64,000 bases of DNA from Flectonema sp. DT1601 (Eukaryota; Euglenozoa; Diplonemea; Diplonemida; Diplonemidae), in NCBI GenBank assembly GCA_964019425.1, contig OZ025780.1, forward strand, positions 1,444,001 through 1,508,000. Reading direction: 5' to 3'. Positions 19,954 to 30,221 of this stretch are shown in pieces; position 1 is the stretch's first letter, and each line of letters begins with the position of its first letter. Both the position numbers and the translations under genes were made by a program. The notes beneath the pieces were generated by a model. That model did not search any database and was not told the DNA's origin. It saw only the letters and a program-made list of their open reading frames with translations.

Positions 19954-22900
19954 TTAGGTTTTCAAAGGAGTGATGGCACCACATAGCTGCTGAACTTCAT
20001 TAAAAGATATTATAAATCCCCAAAGTTTCGTACTTGCTTTCTTAGCAACATCCAGAGGAGTTAATCCAAATTTATTTTTAATATTCGGATCGGAGTTAAA
20101 ATTTAATAAAACTCCAATCATTGACATGTAGTCATCGTCATTTACAATTCCCTGATCTACCTCAGCAGATATCGCACAAGCATGATGAAATGGCGTGTTA
20201 CCTAAACAATCTGCTAAGGAAACACATGATGGCTGAGATTGCAATACTTTTGTTACGTAAGAACCGTCATTAGATTCAACTGCCGTAAACACTTCATGCA
20301 AGTCTGTTTGAAGTGATTCTCTCTCAGCTGGACGTTCATTATCAATTCCTTCTCCACAAAACACACTAATCTTATCACTCACTCTCAATGCTTGAGATGC
20401 TTCAGCATGTAGATGCTTATGATGATATAACAGAGCAAGCTCTCTATGAAGACCTGATTCCTCTAATTTTGGAGCACACTCACGCAATTCACAACATGAT
20501 CTGTTAGTAAGTAAAGCATATGTCTTTTCTTTATTATTATGATTAATTGCGACTACAAGAGAAGCATAACCGATACATCGTTGTTGCACTGAATCAGACG
20601 ATTCCTGTCTCGCACTCATAAACAAAACCAATAAATTAATTGTTTGTTTCATTGTAGCCTCTAATGCAAATATCAATTGCGGATCTGAAGCGCCTAAGCC
20701 GTTGCTTGAGGTGGAATCCTTCCCGTCAAGAGACTGTCGTTGTGGTTCGTCCTGTAGCAGTGCTATGTACCTATCCTCTAGTGTTGTTGTGGTTTCATTA
20801 CTTATTATGGTCGAGCTCCAGTTGTAAAGAACTCCTCCTTCTTCCTTTGCATTCGGAGGGAGCAACTCTGGAAAATGAATTAATATTTCCCTAACGTCAA
20901 TATCTGTCGCAGCAAAATGTTCAAAAGCCGAATCTGGTTGTCCTCTAAATAAAAATCCAAACCCGGCATCTATATGAGTACCTTTCATCCTTTCTTGATC
21001 GATATCTTCATTACCAGTAGCTGTTCTGTAGAGCATATCAAATGCTTCAGTCATCATTAACTTGGAGACGAGTTGTTTTAGTTGAGAATCGACGTCTGCG
21101 CATACCTGTTTTCATTTTTTTTTTTTTGACATTGCAAATGTTTACCAAAACAGTTAATACAGTAAAGTTGAAGTACTAATACATACTAACATATAGACGT
21201 CATTATTTGTCGCAATGCAAAGATTATCGTTGGGACCTGGACAACGAACAGATGCTAGTATAGAACCTGAGATGTTTGTGAGTACTTGAACGATATCACC
21301 CTCGTAGATGGAATATATTTCAACCTGATCAGGCAACAACCCAATGATGTATGGATGTTTAAACCCAAGCGCACGAGGCTCAGCAGACCATTTTATAGTC
21401 TCTCTTGTTATCCTGCTCGATGCAGGGCTTGCTTTGCGTTCAGCATCTTTTAAAGAAACTCGTATTGATAGGTTTCCGACATTGCAAAGTGCTGCATGCT
21501 CTGAATCTAACGATCGTATGATAGGGTGTTGATTGTATAACGTAAATAATCCAGTAGCCTCTCCACTATAACTGTTTAATAAAGAATATTCTTTCATGTA
21601 TCCACAGCAAAGTGTTTCACCTTGAAAAGCTAAACAACAAACACTACTTGGCATAACTAATACTTGAAATAAAGTGTGTGAGGGTTGTCCAGTTGTTGCA
21701 TCCATTCGATAGTTATAAAGATGAAGTTTTCTTTTAGTCGCGACGCATAGTCGATGTGTTCCTTTGTAGACTGGAGCCACAGCAATACAGATACAGCCTT
21801 TTAACGGATTACTTTTACCGTCTCCTTCAGTGATATAAAATACCCTCGAGAGATCATCAGAACTGTGGACTGTGACGTGTTCATCACAAAGTGTGAATAG
21901 TCTTGGCCATGTAGGGTCTGTAATAACTTGTGCAACAACTCTCTTCTTTAACTGAACTTGATTAAGTTGACGACTTACGTAGTCTTCATCTTTTGAATCT
22001 TGATCAAGTCTCCACTTCTGTAACAGTCCGGATGTAGTTCCAATGTAAACGACATTCTCCTTACAGTCTAGTGACGCTATTGTATCTTTCCTGCCATCTC
22101 CTTGAGGGAGAGTGAACAGTTTGACAACCCTCTGCATTGTACCATAAGTACTTTTACTACCTGATAAAGATAAAATAATATTAAAATAATAACATGTCAT
22201 GTACTAAGACTATAAAACACATCTAAAAATCCTCACCGAGCATCTCAAGAACTGAAGTTCGGTTGAGTTCCCGTGCGAGTGAAATAAAATCGTCGTCGTC
22301 TGCTCCAGCCACAATAAGATTTCTAATAAAATCATCGCAAGTGTTATTCCTGACTGCTATACAAAGGGGTGAAGGAGAGACGTTGAAATGAACACCCGCA
22401 GAGATTAAAAACTCCAACACGTCAAGAGAACCAACTCCACAACATATTTGAATTGGGAATACTTCATTATGATCGGACTTATTCGGAGATGCACCACTTT
22501 GCAATAATAACTCAACCAGTTCAATGTGATCACACTTTATAGCGTGATAGAGAGCTGTCCTTCCATTCTGATCTGAGCTATTAACACCCACACCTTCTTT
22601 GAGTAACTCTTCAGCGATTGATATATTGCCTGCAATTGTCTGTTTTATTTAGAAGAATGAATACAAAAAGAAAATAATCCAAAAGGTGGTGGTAGTAGTA
22701 GAAGCAAACCTCAGTGATTAACTGATCACCTGTTATTGGAATAGTAGTGAGTTTATTATTTATTATTGTTGGGTGAATATAGATTTCCTCCCCTTCAGTT
22801 AACCCAGTGTCTGCCAACACCTCGTCAGCAGATAACACTCTTCCAATGTAGTGTACATCAAACGAGATTAAACCGGTCTCTTCAGAAATTTGTTTTTTAA

Positions 22901-22982
22901 CATCAAAACATGAATCTGATTTCCCAATCAACATCTCTACGGATGTTCCATCCGGTAGACACACAGACACTGGTAGCTTCAT
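19954..22982 (-). CDS. Vps39/TGFBRAP1-like protein with ubiquitin-like and ankyrin additions (4 exons)
   Basis: Exons 22710-22982, 22237-22639, 21187-22160 and 19954-21105 give 933 residues in frame; the introns (70, 76 and 81 bp) have GT...AG ends. Domains seen: a ubiquitin-like fold at 1-75 (DVKKQISEETGL, HYIGRVL, LTEGEEIYI); ankyrin repeats at about 92-225 (NGRTALYHAI, ELVELLLQSGASPN); a citron-homology (CNH) domain at about 235-550 (IASLDCKENVVYIGTTSGLL, LCVATKRKLHLY); a helical Vps39-type region from about 555 (LKQLVSKLMMTEAFDMLYRT); and a C-terminal ankyrin pair (GNTPFHHACA, FGLTPLDVAKKA). Vps39 and TGFBRAP1 are subunits of the HOPS and CORVET tethers for late and early endosomes. The frame is open a little upstream of the ATG behind a CAACAG, so a further 5' exon is possible. 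Confidence 0.82.
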
Positions 22983-23158
22983 CACATCAACGTACTCCTG
23001 TTGAGACTAAAATAAATGATAAAGTACTATGCAATAATAATAATAATAATAATAAGATATCCCTCCTGTTATGTTTCGCAGAAACGAATATAAACCAAAA
23101 GGATCAACTCAACAATAAGAACACAACAGAAACAGAAACAGTTAAGGAGGAGGAGGAA

Positions 23159-24376
23159 TTACGAACCGACGGCAGTCCTCATCTTGTGAATTGAGAGTTG
23201 AGTTTGCTTCACTCGATTCTTAAGATCCGCAACAAGAAGAGCGAGTTGATTAGCAGACGGGACTGCCAGTTTCCTTTCATTGTTGGAAACCTTTGAGACG
23301 GGAACAGGAACAGCCATGGATACGACGTTGCTTAACTTTTCTTCAAGAGAATCTTTCTTTGGTCTGATGATCGTTCCTTCAGCAAGCCTAGCAGCAAACG
23401 CACTGGCGGGAGTTGTAATTCCATCCACACCTTTCAGTAATCTGTCGATAACAGGAGTTAGATATTTCTCAAGTTTTTTGTTACTAATCGACGGAGGCAG
23501 GCCTTCCTTTTCACAGGTAGGATTCTCTTTTGGTTTCCTTTCAGAAGGTTTTCGTGGTTTTAGAGGTTTGGTTTGCACTTTCTCAACGTCATCAACTCCA
23601 AACGGTGATTTTAAATTGAACTCTCGAAGGTTGATAGCTGCTTGTTCTCGTTTTTTTCGCGTTTTTTGAAGAAAGAATACCCTGCTCGAATACGTTCTCT
23701 TAACGGTGGTTCTCTGAAATGGGTGGGCGGATTTAACACAACTCACTTCGTTATTGAGATCTGCTTGAACTGGTTTTCGAGGGAAAACATTGTTTTTTGC
23801 TCTCCCTAAGTGTAGTGGAGGTGATGGTGAACGCTGACTATCTTCTCGTGGAAGGTGTCTTCTTTCTTTTAGAATTTCTAATACCGACTTGGGAGGAATT
23901 GATCGAAGGCAACCAACATTTCTATTTCTCAATCCACAAACATTTAAATAATGTTTAGTAGTGTGTTGATCTTTGAGTGTTTTGTTGTAGTAGTTAAATT
24001 CACCACAACGTGGAAATGACAAATCAGAAACCCCTGGGTCAGCTGAAGTTTGATGAAGTAAGCCAGCGTATATCTGTTTACCACTTCCGAGTGTTGGGAT
24101 TACTTCTTGAGAGTACTGATTACTTGAATTTGAGTACCTTCTTATTCGTCGTCTGGATTCATCTCTCTTTGTATCGGAGACGATTATCGGAATTGTTGCG
24201 CTCAAGGAAGTAATAATCAGTCCTGCTGCTGTCATCACTCCACAGTAACCTCCCCAGCAGTTTGTTATTACTATGCTGGTGATTGCTAATTTTTGAAAAC
24301 GTTTCAGATACTCGACGTCGTCATCATCTTCAGCCTCGTGTAAGTAAATCTCATCGAAACACACTTCATGATTCAT
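23159..24376 (-). CDS. Unknown protein with N-terminal membrane hairpin and basic tail
   Basis: 405 residues, not recognised. Seen: an acidic start (EAEDDDDVEY); one long or two closely spaced hydrophobic segments at about 30-66 (LAITSIVITNCWGGYCGVMT then AAGLIITSLSATIPIIV); then a polar, Lys/Arg/Pro/Ser-rich region with no globular pattern until a short helical end (QLALLVADLKNRVKQTQLSI). It lies about 175 bp upstream of the Vps39-like gene on the same strand. GGTTCG near its stop does not give a frame-compatible splice into that gene, so I keep them separate. Confidence 0.6.
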   Translation of the reverse strand: MNHEVCFDEIYLHEAEDDDDVEYLKRFQKLAITSIVITNCWGGYCGVMTAAGLIITSLSATIPIIVSDTKRDESRRRIRRYSNSSNQYSQEVIPTLGSGKQIYAGLLHQTSADPGVSDLSFPRCGEFNYYNKTLKDQHTTKHYLNVCGLRNRNVGCLRSIPPKSVLEILKERRHLPREDSQRSPSPPLHLGRAKNNVFPRKPVQADLNNEVSCVKSAHPFQRTTVKRTYSSRVFFLQKTRKKREQAAINLREFNLKSPFGVDDVEKVQTKPLKPRKPSERKPKENPTCEKEGLPPSISNKKLEKYLTPVIDRLLKGVDGITTPASAFAARLAEGTIIRPKKDSLEEKLSNVVSMAVPVPVSKVSNNERKLAVPSANQLALLVADLKNRVKQTQLSIHKMRTAVGS

Positions 24377-24789
24377 GAAGTTATGGTGTCATTGTTTTAT
24401 TTATAATGTAGTTACTGGAGAGAATGATACTTTAAATAATATGAATAAAAACTCTAATCACATTTACAATGTAATCAAGATGCGGCTGTTCTTCGCAAGT
24501 AAACGATTGCTATTATTTTTTTTTTTTAATTCCCGGGAAGAAAACACATGCTAGTATAGGTCCTTTGCTTTTATTTGTCAGTGTAAGCTGGATGCAAGTT
24601 GCCTCTTGTCGTGTATCTCGTGGGTAGTCAGAAATTATCAAGACACGCTTACTCATTCTTTTAACAGTTCCTTACTCCATACTGAAGTAGACGTGTCTAC
24701 CGCAATTAAAATGATGTCATCACGTGAGGAGTAAACGATTTGAGTCCAACATACCAATCGAGTTCCTATTGTTTATCGTATTAAGGTTT
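24377..24789. other. Intergenic, nothing recognised
   Basis: Spacer between two minus-strand genes with one T run near 24517. No gene or repeat seen. Confidence 0.45.
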
Positions 24790-24957
24790 TTAGTCATCTT
24801 TTTTTTTAGTTTTCTTAATCTTCGTATCAGAACGAAAGATGAAACTCTGAATTAAACTAATGATCAACCAAACACCAATAATAAACAACGCGAGAGAAAA
24901 CACTCCCACAAGTGCGTACATTAGTTCCATGTTGAGTCTGCCATGCTGAGGTTCCAT
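24790..24957 (-). CDS. Small single-pass membrane protein
   Basis: 55 residues from the ATG at 24957 (MEPQHGRLNMELMYALVG...). One strong membrane helix (about 12-37) is followed by a very basic end (KIKKTKKKDD), implying an N-outside, C-cytosolic single-pass protein. The frame extends 19 codons upstream, but a TTACAATAG lies just before the chosen ATG, as in many neighbours. No family recognised. It could be a chance frame, but the topology is convincing. Confidence 0.5.
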   Translation of the reverse strand: MEPQHGRLNMELMYALVGVFSLALFIIGVWLIISLIQSFIFRSDTKIKKTKKKDD

Positions 24958-25307
24958 ATTTCTATTGTAAGAATAAGTTCTGAGAGGGAATCGAACATGA
25001 TGAAGTCGGGTCACTTATTTCGTATAAAGGTTTTCTTACTTTTGAATTCGAAAAAAGTGTTACTGTTTATTAATTCCTTTTTTCATTTCGGAAGGAAGGA
25101 ATTTTTAGGAAGTTACTCAAAAAGAAAAAGATAAGTAGAGAACAAAGAGGAAAGAAGAAGATAAAAAGAAGGGAAAAAATCTAATAAGGTCCACCACAAT
25201 AATATATTCTACGGCTCTATAAGTTTATTTAGGATACAAAAAATAATATTTAAAAAAAAAATTTAAAAAAAACGAATGACGGGAAACAAAATCCAATCAA
25301 ACAACAC
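24958..25307. other. Intergenic, nothing recognised
   Basis: A-rich spacer. A GTTCGATTCCC stretch near 24980-24990 (minus strand) resembles a tRNA T-arm, but no matching arms surround it. Confidence 0.45.
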
Positions 25308-26288
25308 TTAACACACCCACAGCGATCTGTGTGGTTTTCTATATCTAGGTAGTGTTGTTTTTGTTTTAATATGCCTAGTCTCTACCCAGTCAGTAAACAA
25401 CGATTTTATGTCTTCATCGAGATAGTTAAGAGTTCGTTGTCTTTTTGTGTGAAGATCAGATGTCTTTTTATTTAAACTACTGAGAGTGTTTATTTGTTGT
25501 TTTACACTTTTAAGTTTTGATAACTTCGTATCTCTATCGTGAATAGCTCTCTTGAAACGATCATTTTCGGATGACAACTCTTGTTGTTGATTATGTAGAT
25601 TAACGTTGTCGTCTTCGAGGACTTGAATTGTTCGCTGGAGATGAAGAACACGACGTTGAAGAGAACTCCCATCAGTTGTCGTTTTTTGCGGAACAGATCT
25701 CGATCTCAAAGGAGCTTTAACTTGTTGTCTGACGTGATGACCAACATTGTTGTACGTAGATATCGGTTGTTGAATTTGAGTTGTTTTTACTTTCTTTCGC
25801 ACTGCAGGAGTTGAGAAATCCCAATGACCTATACTACCTGTACTCACAACACTGGGTGATCTTGGTTTTGGTCTTTCTGGTGAGACTCTAACAGGTTGTG
25901 GTGGTGGCTGAATAACTTGACGAGGATGAGCTGATGGAGGTATCGTACGTTCAGGAGGAGGAGTCATTCTATTCAAGTATTCGTTATGTCTTGGAGTACG
26001 ATTGTTATGAACTGGAGGTGATCTTTGACTCCCTCCTCCTCCTCCTCCTCCTCCTGCTTCCTTAACTTCAGCCCATGATTTCTTTACTGCTGCTACGACA
26101 TCCTTCCAATTAGTCTCGTCTGCAGCACTCGCTGCATATGCAGATCCGATTTGTGAACCTGATGGACTGCTTCTGTGTTTTCTGTAATATTCTAAACCGT
26201 CTGCTGCATCATCTGCTACACATCTGGAGCATTCCGTAGTTAGAACTGATGCTTCACTATCTGCCCTACTGTAATTCATGTTATTCAT
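25308..26288 (-). CDS. Disordered, C-terminal coiled-coil protein
   Basis: 326 residues, family not recognised. The first 210 residues are low complexity: a poly-Gly run near 78-87, Pro/Arg-rich stretches (TPPPERTIPPSAHPR, QPPPQPVRVSPERPKPRSPS). A heptad-patterned coiled coil follows at about 205-275 (LQRRVLHLQRTIQVLEDDNV), then a basic end. A cytoskeletal or scaffold role is possible, which is inference from composition. Two ATGs lie three codons apart at the start, and TATAAACAG lies two bases upstream. Confidence 0.65.
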   Translation of the reverse strand: MNNMNYSRADSEASVLTTECSRCVADDAADGLEYYRKHRSSPSGSQIGSAYAASAADETNWKDVVAAVKKSWAEVKEAGGGGGGGGSQRSPPVHNNRTPRHNEYLNRMTPPPERTIPPSAHPRQVIQPPPQPVRVSPERPKPRSPSVVSTGSIGHWDFSTPAVRKKVKTTQIQQPISTYNNVGHHVRQQVKAPLRSRSVPQKTTTDGSSLQRRVLHLQRTIQVLEDDNVNLHNQQQELSSENDRFKRAIHDRDTKLSKLKSVKQQINTLSSLNKKTSDLHTKRQRTLNYLDEDIKSLFTDWVETRHIKTKTTLPRYRKPHRSLWVC

Positions 26289-26496
26289 GTCTGTTTATAG
26301 AATGGTATTTATACGAATTGAGGTGATAAATATTTTTCCTCTTCGAAGTAACGCTGGTCCAAATGTATTTTTTTTTTTTTTTTTTTGCGTCATAAAATCG
26401 AATCACAAATATTGAGAGGAAAGGTTAAGACACCAGAAAAAAATAAATAGATGAGGGCGGCAAGCGTCATCATATTATATTGATTAGGTCTGTTAA

Positions 26497-27003
26497 CTAC
26501 AACTGTCCAAGTCTATCTCTGTCGTAGTTTTCATGGATATCATTTGGATGCATAGGAAGCACGAAAGGTGTAGTGCAATGTCTAAGCAACTGCACACAAA
26601 GAACACCGTGTAAGTTGTGTCTATCATTCTGAAGAATATATGGACTTAATACCGCCATTAGATGATGTGTATCAACGAGGTCGGATACATATTTCTTCAT
26701 CTCTGGATTACGACGATTAGCATCTGTTTCCTGACGAATAAACTTCGATTGTTTTTTGTCATAAAAGAAAGTCGAAGCAGCGTGTTCCAATATCTGCGGT
26801 AGTAGTACTCCAGCGTCGTTAACGTGATGACCTTCACCCCAGGCAATAATTCGATAAATACTTTCTATAACAGCTGAACAGGCTGAGCAATCACCACTAA
26901 CATCACTTTCCTCAACCATAGTCTCAATATGTGATGCCATTTCTGCAGCGCTCTGACCAGAAGTTGCCACAACCAGAGCAAGTAGTATTAAAAAACGCCA
27001 CAT
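26497..27003 (-). CDS. Small secreted saposin-like protein
   Basis: 168 residues. A signal peptide (MWRFLILLALVVATSG) is followed by an all-helical sequence with paired cysteines, GDCSACSAVIESIYRIIAWG near the start and VLCVQLLRHC near the end. The C-x2-C and C-x6-C pattern resembles the saposin/CNPY group of secreted or ER proteins. The match is to pattern only; the usual third Cys pair is not evident. The upstream sequence is A-rich right up to the ATG. Confidence 0.6.
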   Translation of the reverse strand: MWRFLILLALVVATSGQSAAEMASHIETMVEESDVSGDCSACSAVIESIYRIIAWGEGHHVNDAGVLLPQILEHAASTFFYDKKQSKFIRQETDANRRNPEMKKYVSDLVDTHHLMAVLSPYILQNDRHNLHGVLCVQLLRHCTTPFVLPMHPNDIHENYDRDRLGQL

Positions 27004-27060
27004 TTTATTTTATTTTTTATATTCTTTTTTGTATGGATACAAGTACTGTAAAAAATTATA

Positions 27061-27453
27061 TTAAAAAGAAATATCTAATCCGCGGCAATGGATATGGTTG
27101 GGCCAGGAGGGGTCGGGGCAGCGATGGGATCGGTTAGCGTGGTCTCGTTCCGTTCCGCAGCTGGAACGGACACCCGGGTCGGGTCCTCTGTCGTCAGTCG
27201 TGGTCGGTAACGGGGCCGGCACTGGTGCTGATTCAGACTCTCCCGTACCTCCGGCTTTGTGCAGTGGAGATGCAAGATTCGATGCGGGTTCCTCGGGCTT
27301 CGTGATCGGCCTAGTAGCTGAACCCCCCTCGGGTTCCGCTGACAGGTCGATCCCTCCGCCAGTCGGTGTGGTTGGGCCTGGAGTTGGATCAATAGGTCGT
27401 GGGGCCGAAGCGAACATTGACGCATCACCGGTCGTGTTCGGTGTGGGCGGCAT
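27061..27453 (-). CDS. GC-rich island with Pro/Thr-rich frame (coding status uncertain)
   Basis: By hand count, bases 27121-27360 are about 63% G+C, far above the surrounding DNA. The minus frame encodes 130 residues (MPPTPNTTGDASMF...) rich in Pro, Thr, Gly and Ser. A second minus frame (27075-27590) and a plus frame (27098-27508) are also open, as expected in GC-rich DNA, so the real strand is not certain. I prefer the minus frame because its composition is protein-like and all neighbours lie on that strand. No domain recognised. Confidence 0.35.
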   Translation of the reverse strand: MPPTPNTTGDASMFASAPRPIDPTPGPTTPTGGGIDLSAEPEGGSATRPITKPEEPASNLASPLHKAGGTGESESAPVPAPLPTTTDDRGPDPGVRSSCGTERDHANRSHRCPDPSWPNHIHCRGLDISF

Positions 27454-28983
27454 GTGTGACGTGTGCGGCTTAATGGTGACTTCTTACTGGTCAATAATCT
27501 TGTTGTAAATATGATGTTCGTGTGACTGGTGGGGTGATGAATAAGAAAATGATAAACACAAGTTGATATAATAACACCAAACCTACTCAATCCAGAGCAT
27601 TAAATAGGACTATACGAATTTTTTTTTTTTTTGGAACGAGAGTTAATCAAGAACTCAGGTTACCTTGCCTTGTAGTCGCACTAAAGAAAACGATCATAAG
27701 CAAAACTGATTCAAGAAACTCCGCCAGAGAGAGGTATAACACGTGGGGAAGGGAGGCTTGCAGAGTTAATCCACGCAAGGAACGGGGGTGAAAGTACCAT
27801 TGAGGCACTCTGTTCCCGTTTTTTAGTGATTTCAACACAATGCATTTTTTCTTTTCTTTTTTTTCTTTTTTTTTTTCCTAATTTTGTTTTCTCCCTACAA
27901 GTCACGGAAAACACACACATGGACTAAGTCACAAACGAAGGATTATTTTTTTTTTTTTTAAATAGCTCGAAAGAGTTACCCACGCAGTGTTTCGCAACAT
28001 CAACAAGCAGCAGAAAAGCAAAGCAGCGCTTAAAACAATATCGCTTTGAATCACAGAGCTTTGAACTCAGTAACGAGCACTGATGTTAACACTGCTACGT
28101 TCCTGAGTTAAATTGAATATAAATAATGTAAAGAAGAAAGGATAGAGACAGGGAGACCTGTGACCTTTTTAGCAGTGGGTCAGTAGTCTTATTTTTTTTT
28201 TTTTTTAAAAACGGAAAAATAAAATGGAAACACGTATACGATGAGCTCTTAAGGAAGAATGAAGCAACACAATTGTGTTATAATCTTTACTTACCCGAAT
28301 CTGATCGATGTCTCGACGCACAGCAACAGGGAAGACCTGTTGAACTGGGTGTCTTTTGCAATTATTTTTTTTGTTTTTTAAAAAACCAGAAGGTTACACT
28401 GATAGGATTACTGGGGGCAACGAAAAAACTGATTTAAGAAAGACAATCGGAAAACAGAGAAAAGAAAAATATTGAGGCGGACATATGTCTGCGAGGAAGC
28501 ACCAAAGAAGCAAGGAATTTACTCTCTCTGGTGGTGGGCATCAGCAAACAAATATCTACTTCTAAAGTCTCTTCTTCACGTTGGTTTTCTTCTTTTTTTT
28601 TTCGAGGCGTACATCTGTTCAGTTAGTAGCCTTGTTTGGTTTTTTTAATTTTTTCTTTTCGATTTCTTTTTTTTTTTTTTTTTCTGGATACGATCTCTGC
28701 AAGCCTAGAAGAAGCAGGTTGATGATAATAATAACTGAACCATAATTTTTTTTTTTTTTTTTTTTCCCCTCTATCCTATTTTATTTAGTTTTTTTTTTTT
28801 TCGACATCACATCTTTTTTTGCTTTTTTTTTTTTTTTTTTCCAATAGTGAACCATAAAGAGTCATGAAGGGTCTTTCTCTGTTCTTGCTATTCATCCAAA
28901 ATTGGATGAATAAATAAAAAGAATTTAAAAAATAAAAGAAAAGTCAGATTCAACTAAACACGTAACATGCAAATCTGTTGTTA

Positions 28984-29015
<32 letters not shown>

Positions 29016-29060
29016 CAATCACAGGAACCCTATTTTAGATACAACAGATAACTCCATAAC
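27454..29060. other. 1.6-kb gene-poor spacer
   Basis: Very T-rich, with repeated T runs at 28665-28683, 28746-28765, 28789-28801, 28821-28840 and 28985-29010. No supported gene. A hairpin lies at 28889-28912. Confidence 0.5.
28889..28912. repeat. Hairpin, 11-bp stem, 2-base loop, 3' of the elongase gene
   Basis: TATTCATCCAA and TTGGATGAATA form a perfect 11-bp stem with an AA loop, about 150 bp past the ELO stop on the minus strand. It could be a 3'-UTR structure. Confidence 0.6.
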
Positions 29061-30221
29061 TTATTCTGTTTTCTTTGACCCAGACATGTCACCTCTGAAG
29101 TGTCCTGCGGCATCTCCAGTCTCGTTGTTGACTCCACAAAATTCTTTCTTTTGCTTCTTACCTCCAGAGCAGTAAAGGTTACGAAACAGAATAGCAAAAA
29201 GAACGAAGTAGATAGTGTACATGCCTAGACCCAATTTAAAGTTTGATGGAGTTACGTGACACGTAGCCGGGTCTTCGTAATACCACATGGCTGAGCAAAA
29301 GGTAACAGTCATACCAACAAGCATTTGAGCAATTTGGATTGTGGTGATAAGTGGTGCGATGGTCTTTGTGAATCCAGGAAACAGTCTCAAAGTCATGAGC
29401 ATGTAGTACGCGTACATCACACTGTGAACACTGTAGTTCATAGCAGCAAACCAAAGACCTGGAGCAATAGTGTTGTGGTATGCGTGCCAGCAGTATAACA
29501 AAACGGTACAGTGATGAAACCAATGGATAAATGGGACTGGTCTCTTTTTCAAAACCAAGAACACGGTGTCAACAAGCTCTGGAATCTTTGAGTAAATAAA
29601 CAAAAAAACGTACAATCCAACCGGTCCCGTTAAATACCAATCTTTTGGATCAGTACACACGGTGTATCTAAAACCATTATTTATCAAATTCGTTAGCAAC
29701 ACAGGAAGTGTATTTACCAATCCATAAAAACTAAAGATGGCTAAAATCAAGTTCCACGCACCCATCGACCACTTCGTTTGGTACGGTTTTCTGTTTTCAA
29801 GAAGAGATGGAACATTGAAGATAAATCCTAAGTAAGCAATCTGTGGGTTGTTGTTGTTTTTTTTTTTTCCTTCTTTTGTACCTACAAACCCATTGTTTGG
29901 TAGAAAGCGAATCGCGTCAACGTAACTAACTTATTCACTTTATTAGGACTTTGTATCTGGTTGCGCACAAACAAAATAAATGTGAAGTTTGCCGATACTG
30001 AAATTGTCCGTACAGACAAAAAAAATGAAATGAACAATCACATACCACAAAGAACACAGGTACTTCTGCGTGATCTTGTGTCCACTGAATAACTGGTCTG
30101 GAATCAAAGCTGTGGTATTAATTGATTTTATCTGCCAATACCACACACGAGAGAAAAAAAGAACTAACTAAAGCAAAACATACTTCTCTTCATCAACTCC
30201 GAAAAACTGCAATATGAACAT
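29061..30221 (-). CDS. Fatty acid elongase, ELO family (3 exons)
   Basis: Exons 30184-30221, 30046-30109 and 29061-29840 join to 293 residues. ELO proteins are ER membrane 3-ketoacyl-CoA synthases. Seen: the family order KPYQTKW, FSFYG, SKIPELVDTVFLVLKKRP, the catalytic histidine box HWFHHCTVLLYCWHAY, MNYSVHSVMYAYYM, and a lysine-rich end. Exon 1 is only 38 bp (MFILQFFGVDEE). Exon 2 restores the conserved stretch with VIQWTQDHAEVPVFFV. Both donors are GTATGT. Intron 1 is 74 bp; intron 2 is 205 bp, enlarged by the SINE-like repeat. The KKKRP loop and Tyr-rich helix suit an elongase of the PUFA/trypanosomatid-like group, though substrate cannot be read from sequence. Confidence 0.92.
29857..29996 (-). 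repeat. SINE-like dispersed repeat, copy 2, inside ELO intron 2
   Basis: Second copy of the element at 19190-19346, same orientation. It accounts for about two thirds of the 205-bp intron. On the coding strand it ends in GGTACAAAAGAAGG followed by an A-run, close to the intron's acceptor. Confidence 0.75.

Noticed and set aside
23159-23162. Splice joining the 405-residue protein to the Vps39-like gene
   Set aside because: The available GT near the stop is in a phase that yields an early stop after the next acceptor.
24970-25000. tRNA T-arm (GTTCGATTCCC on the minus strand)
   Set aside because: No acceptor, D or anticodon stems can be drawn around it.
27098-27508. Plus-strand 136-residue protein in the GC-rich island
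   Set aside because: GC-rich DNA opens frames on both strands; no domain seen, and all neighbouring genes are on the minus strand. Kept only as an alternative.
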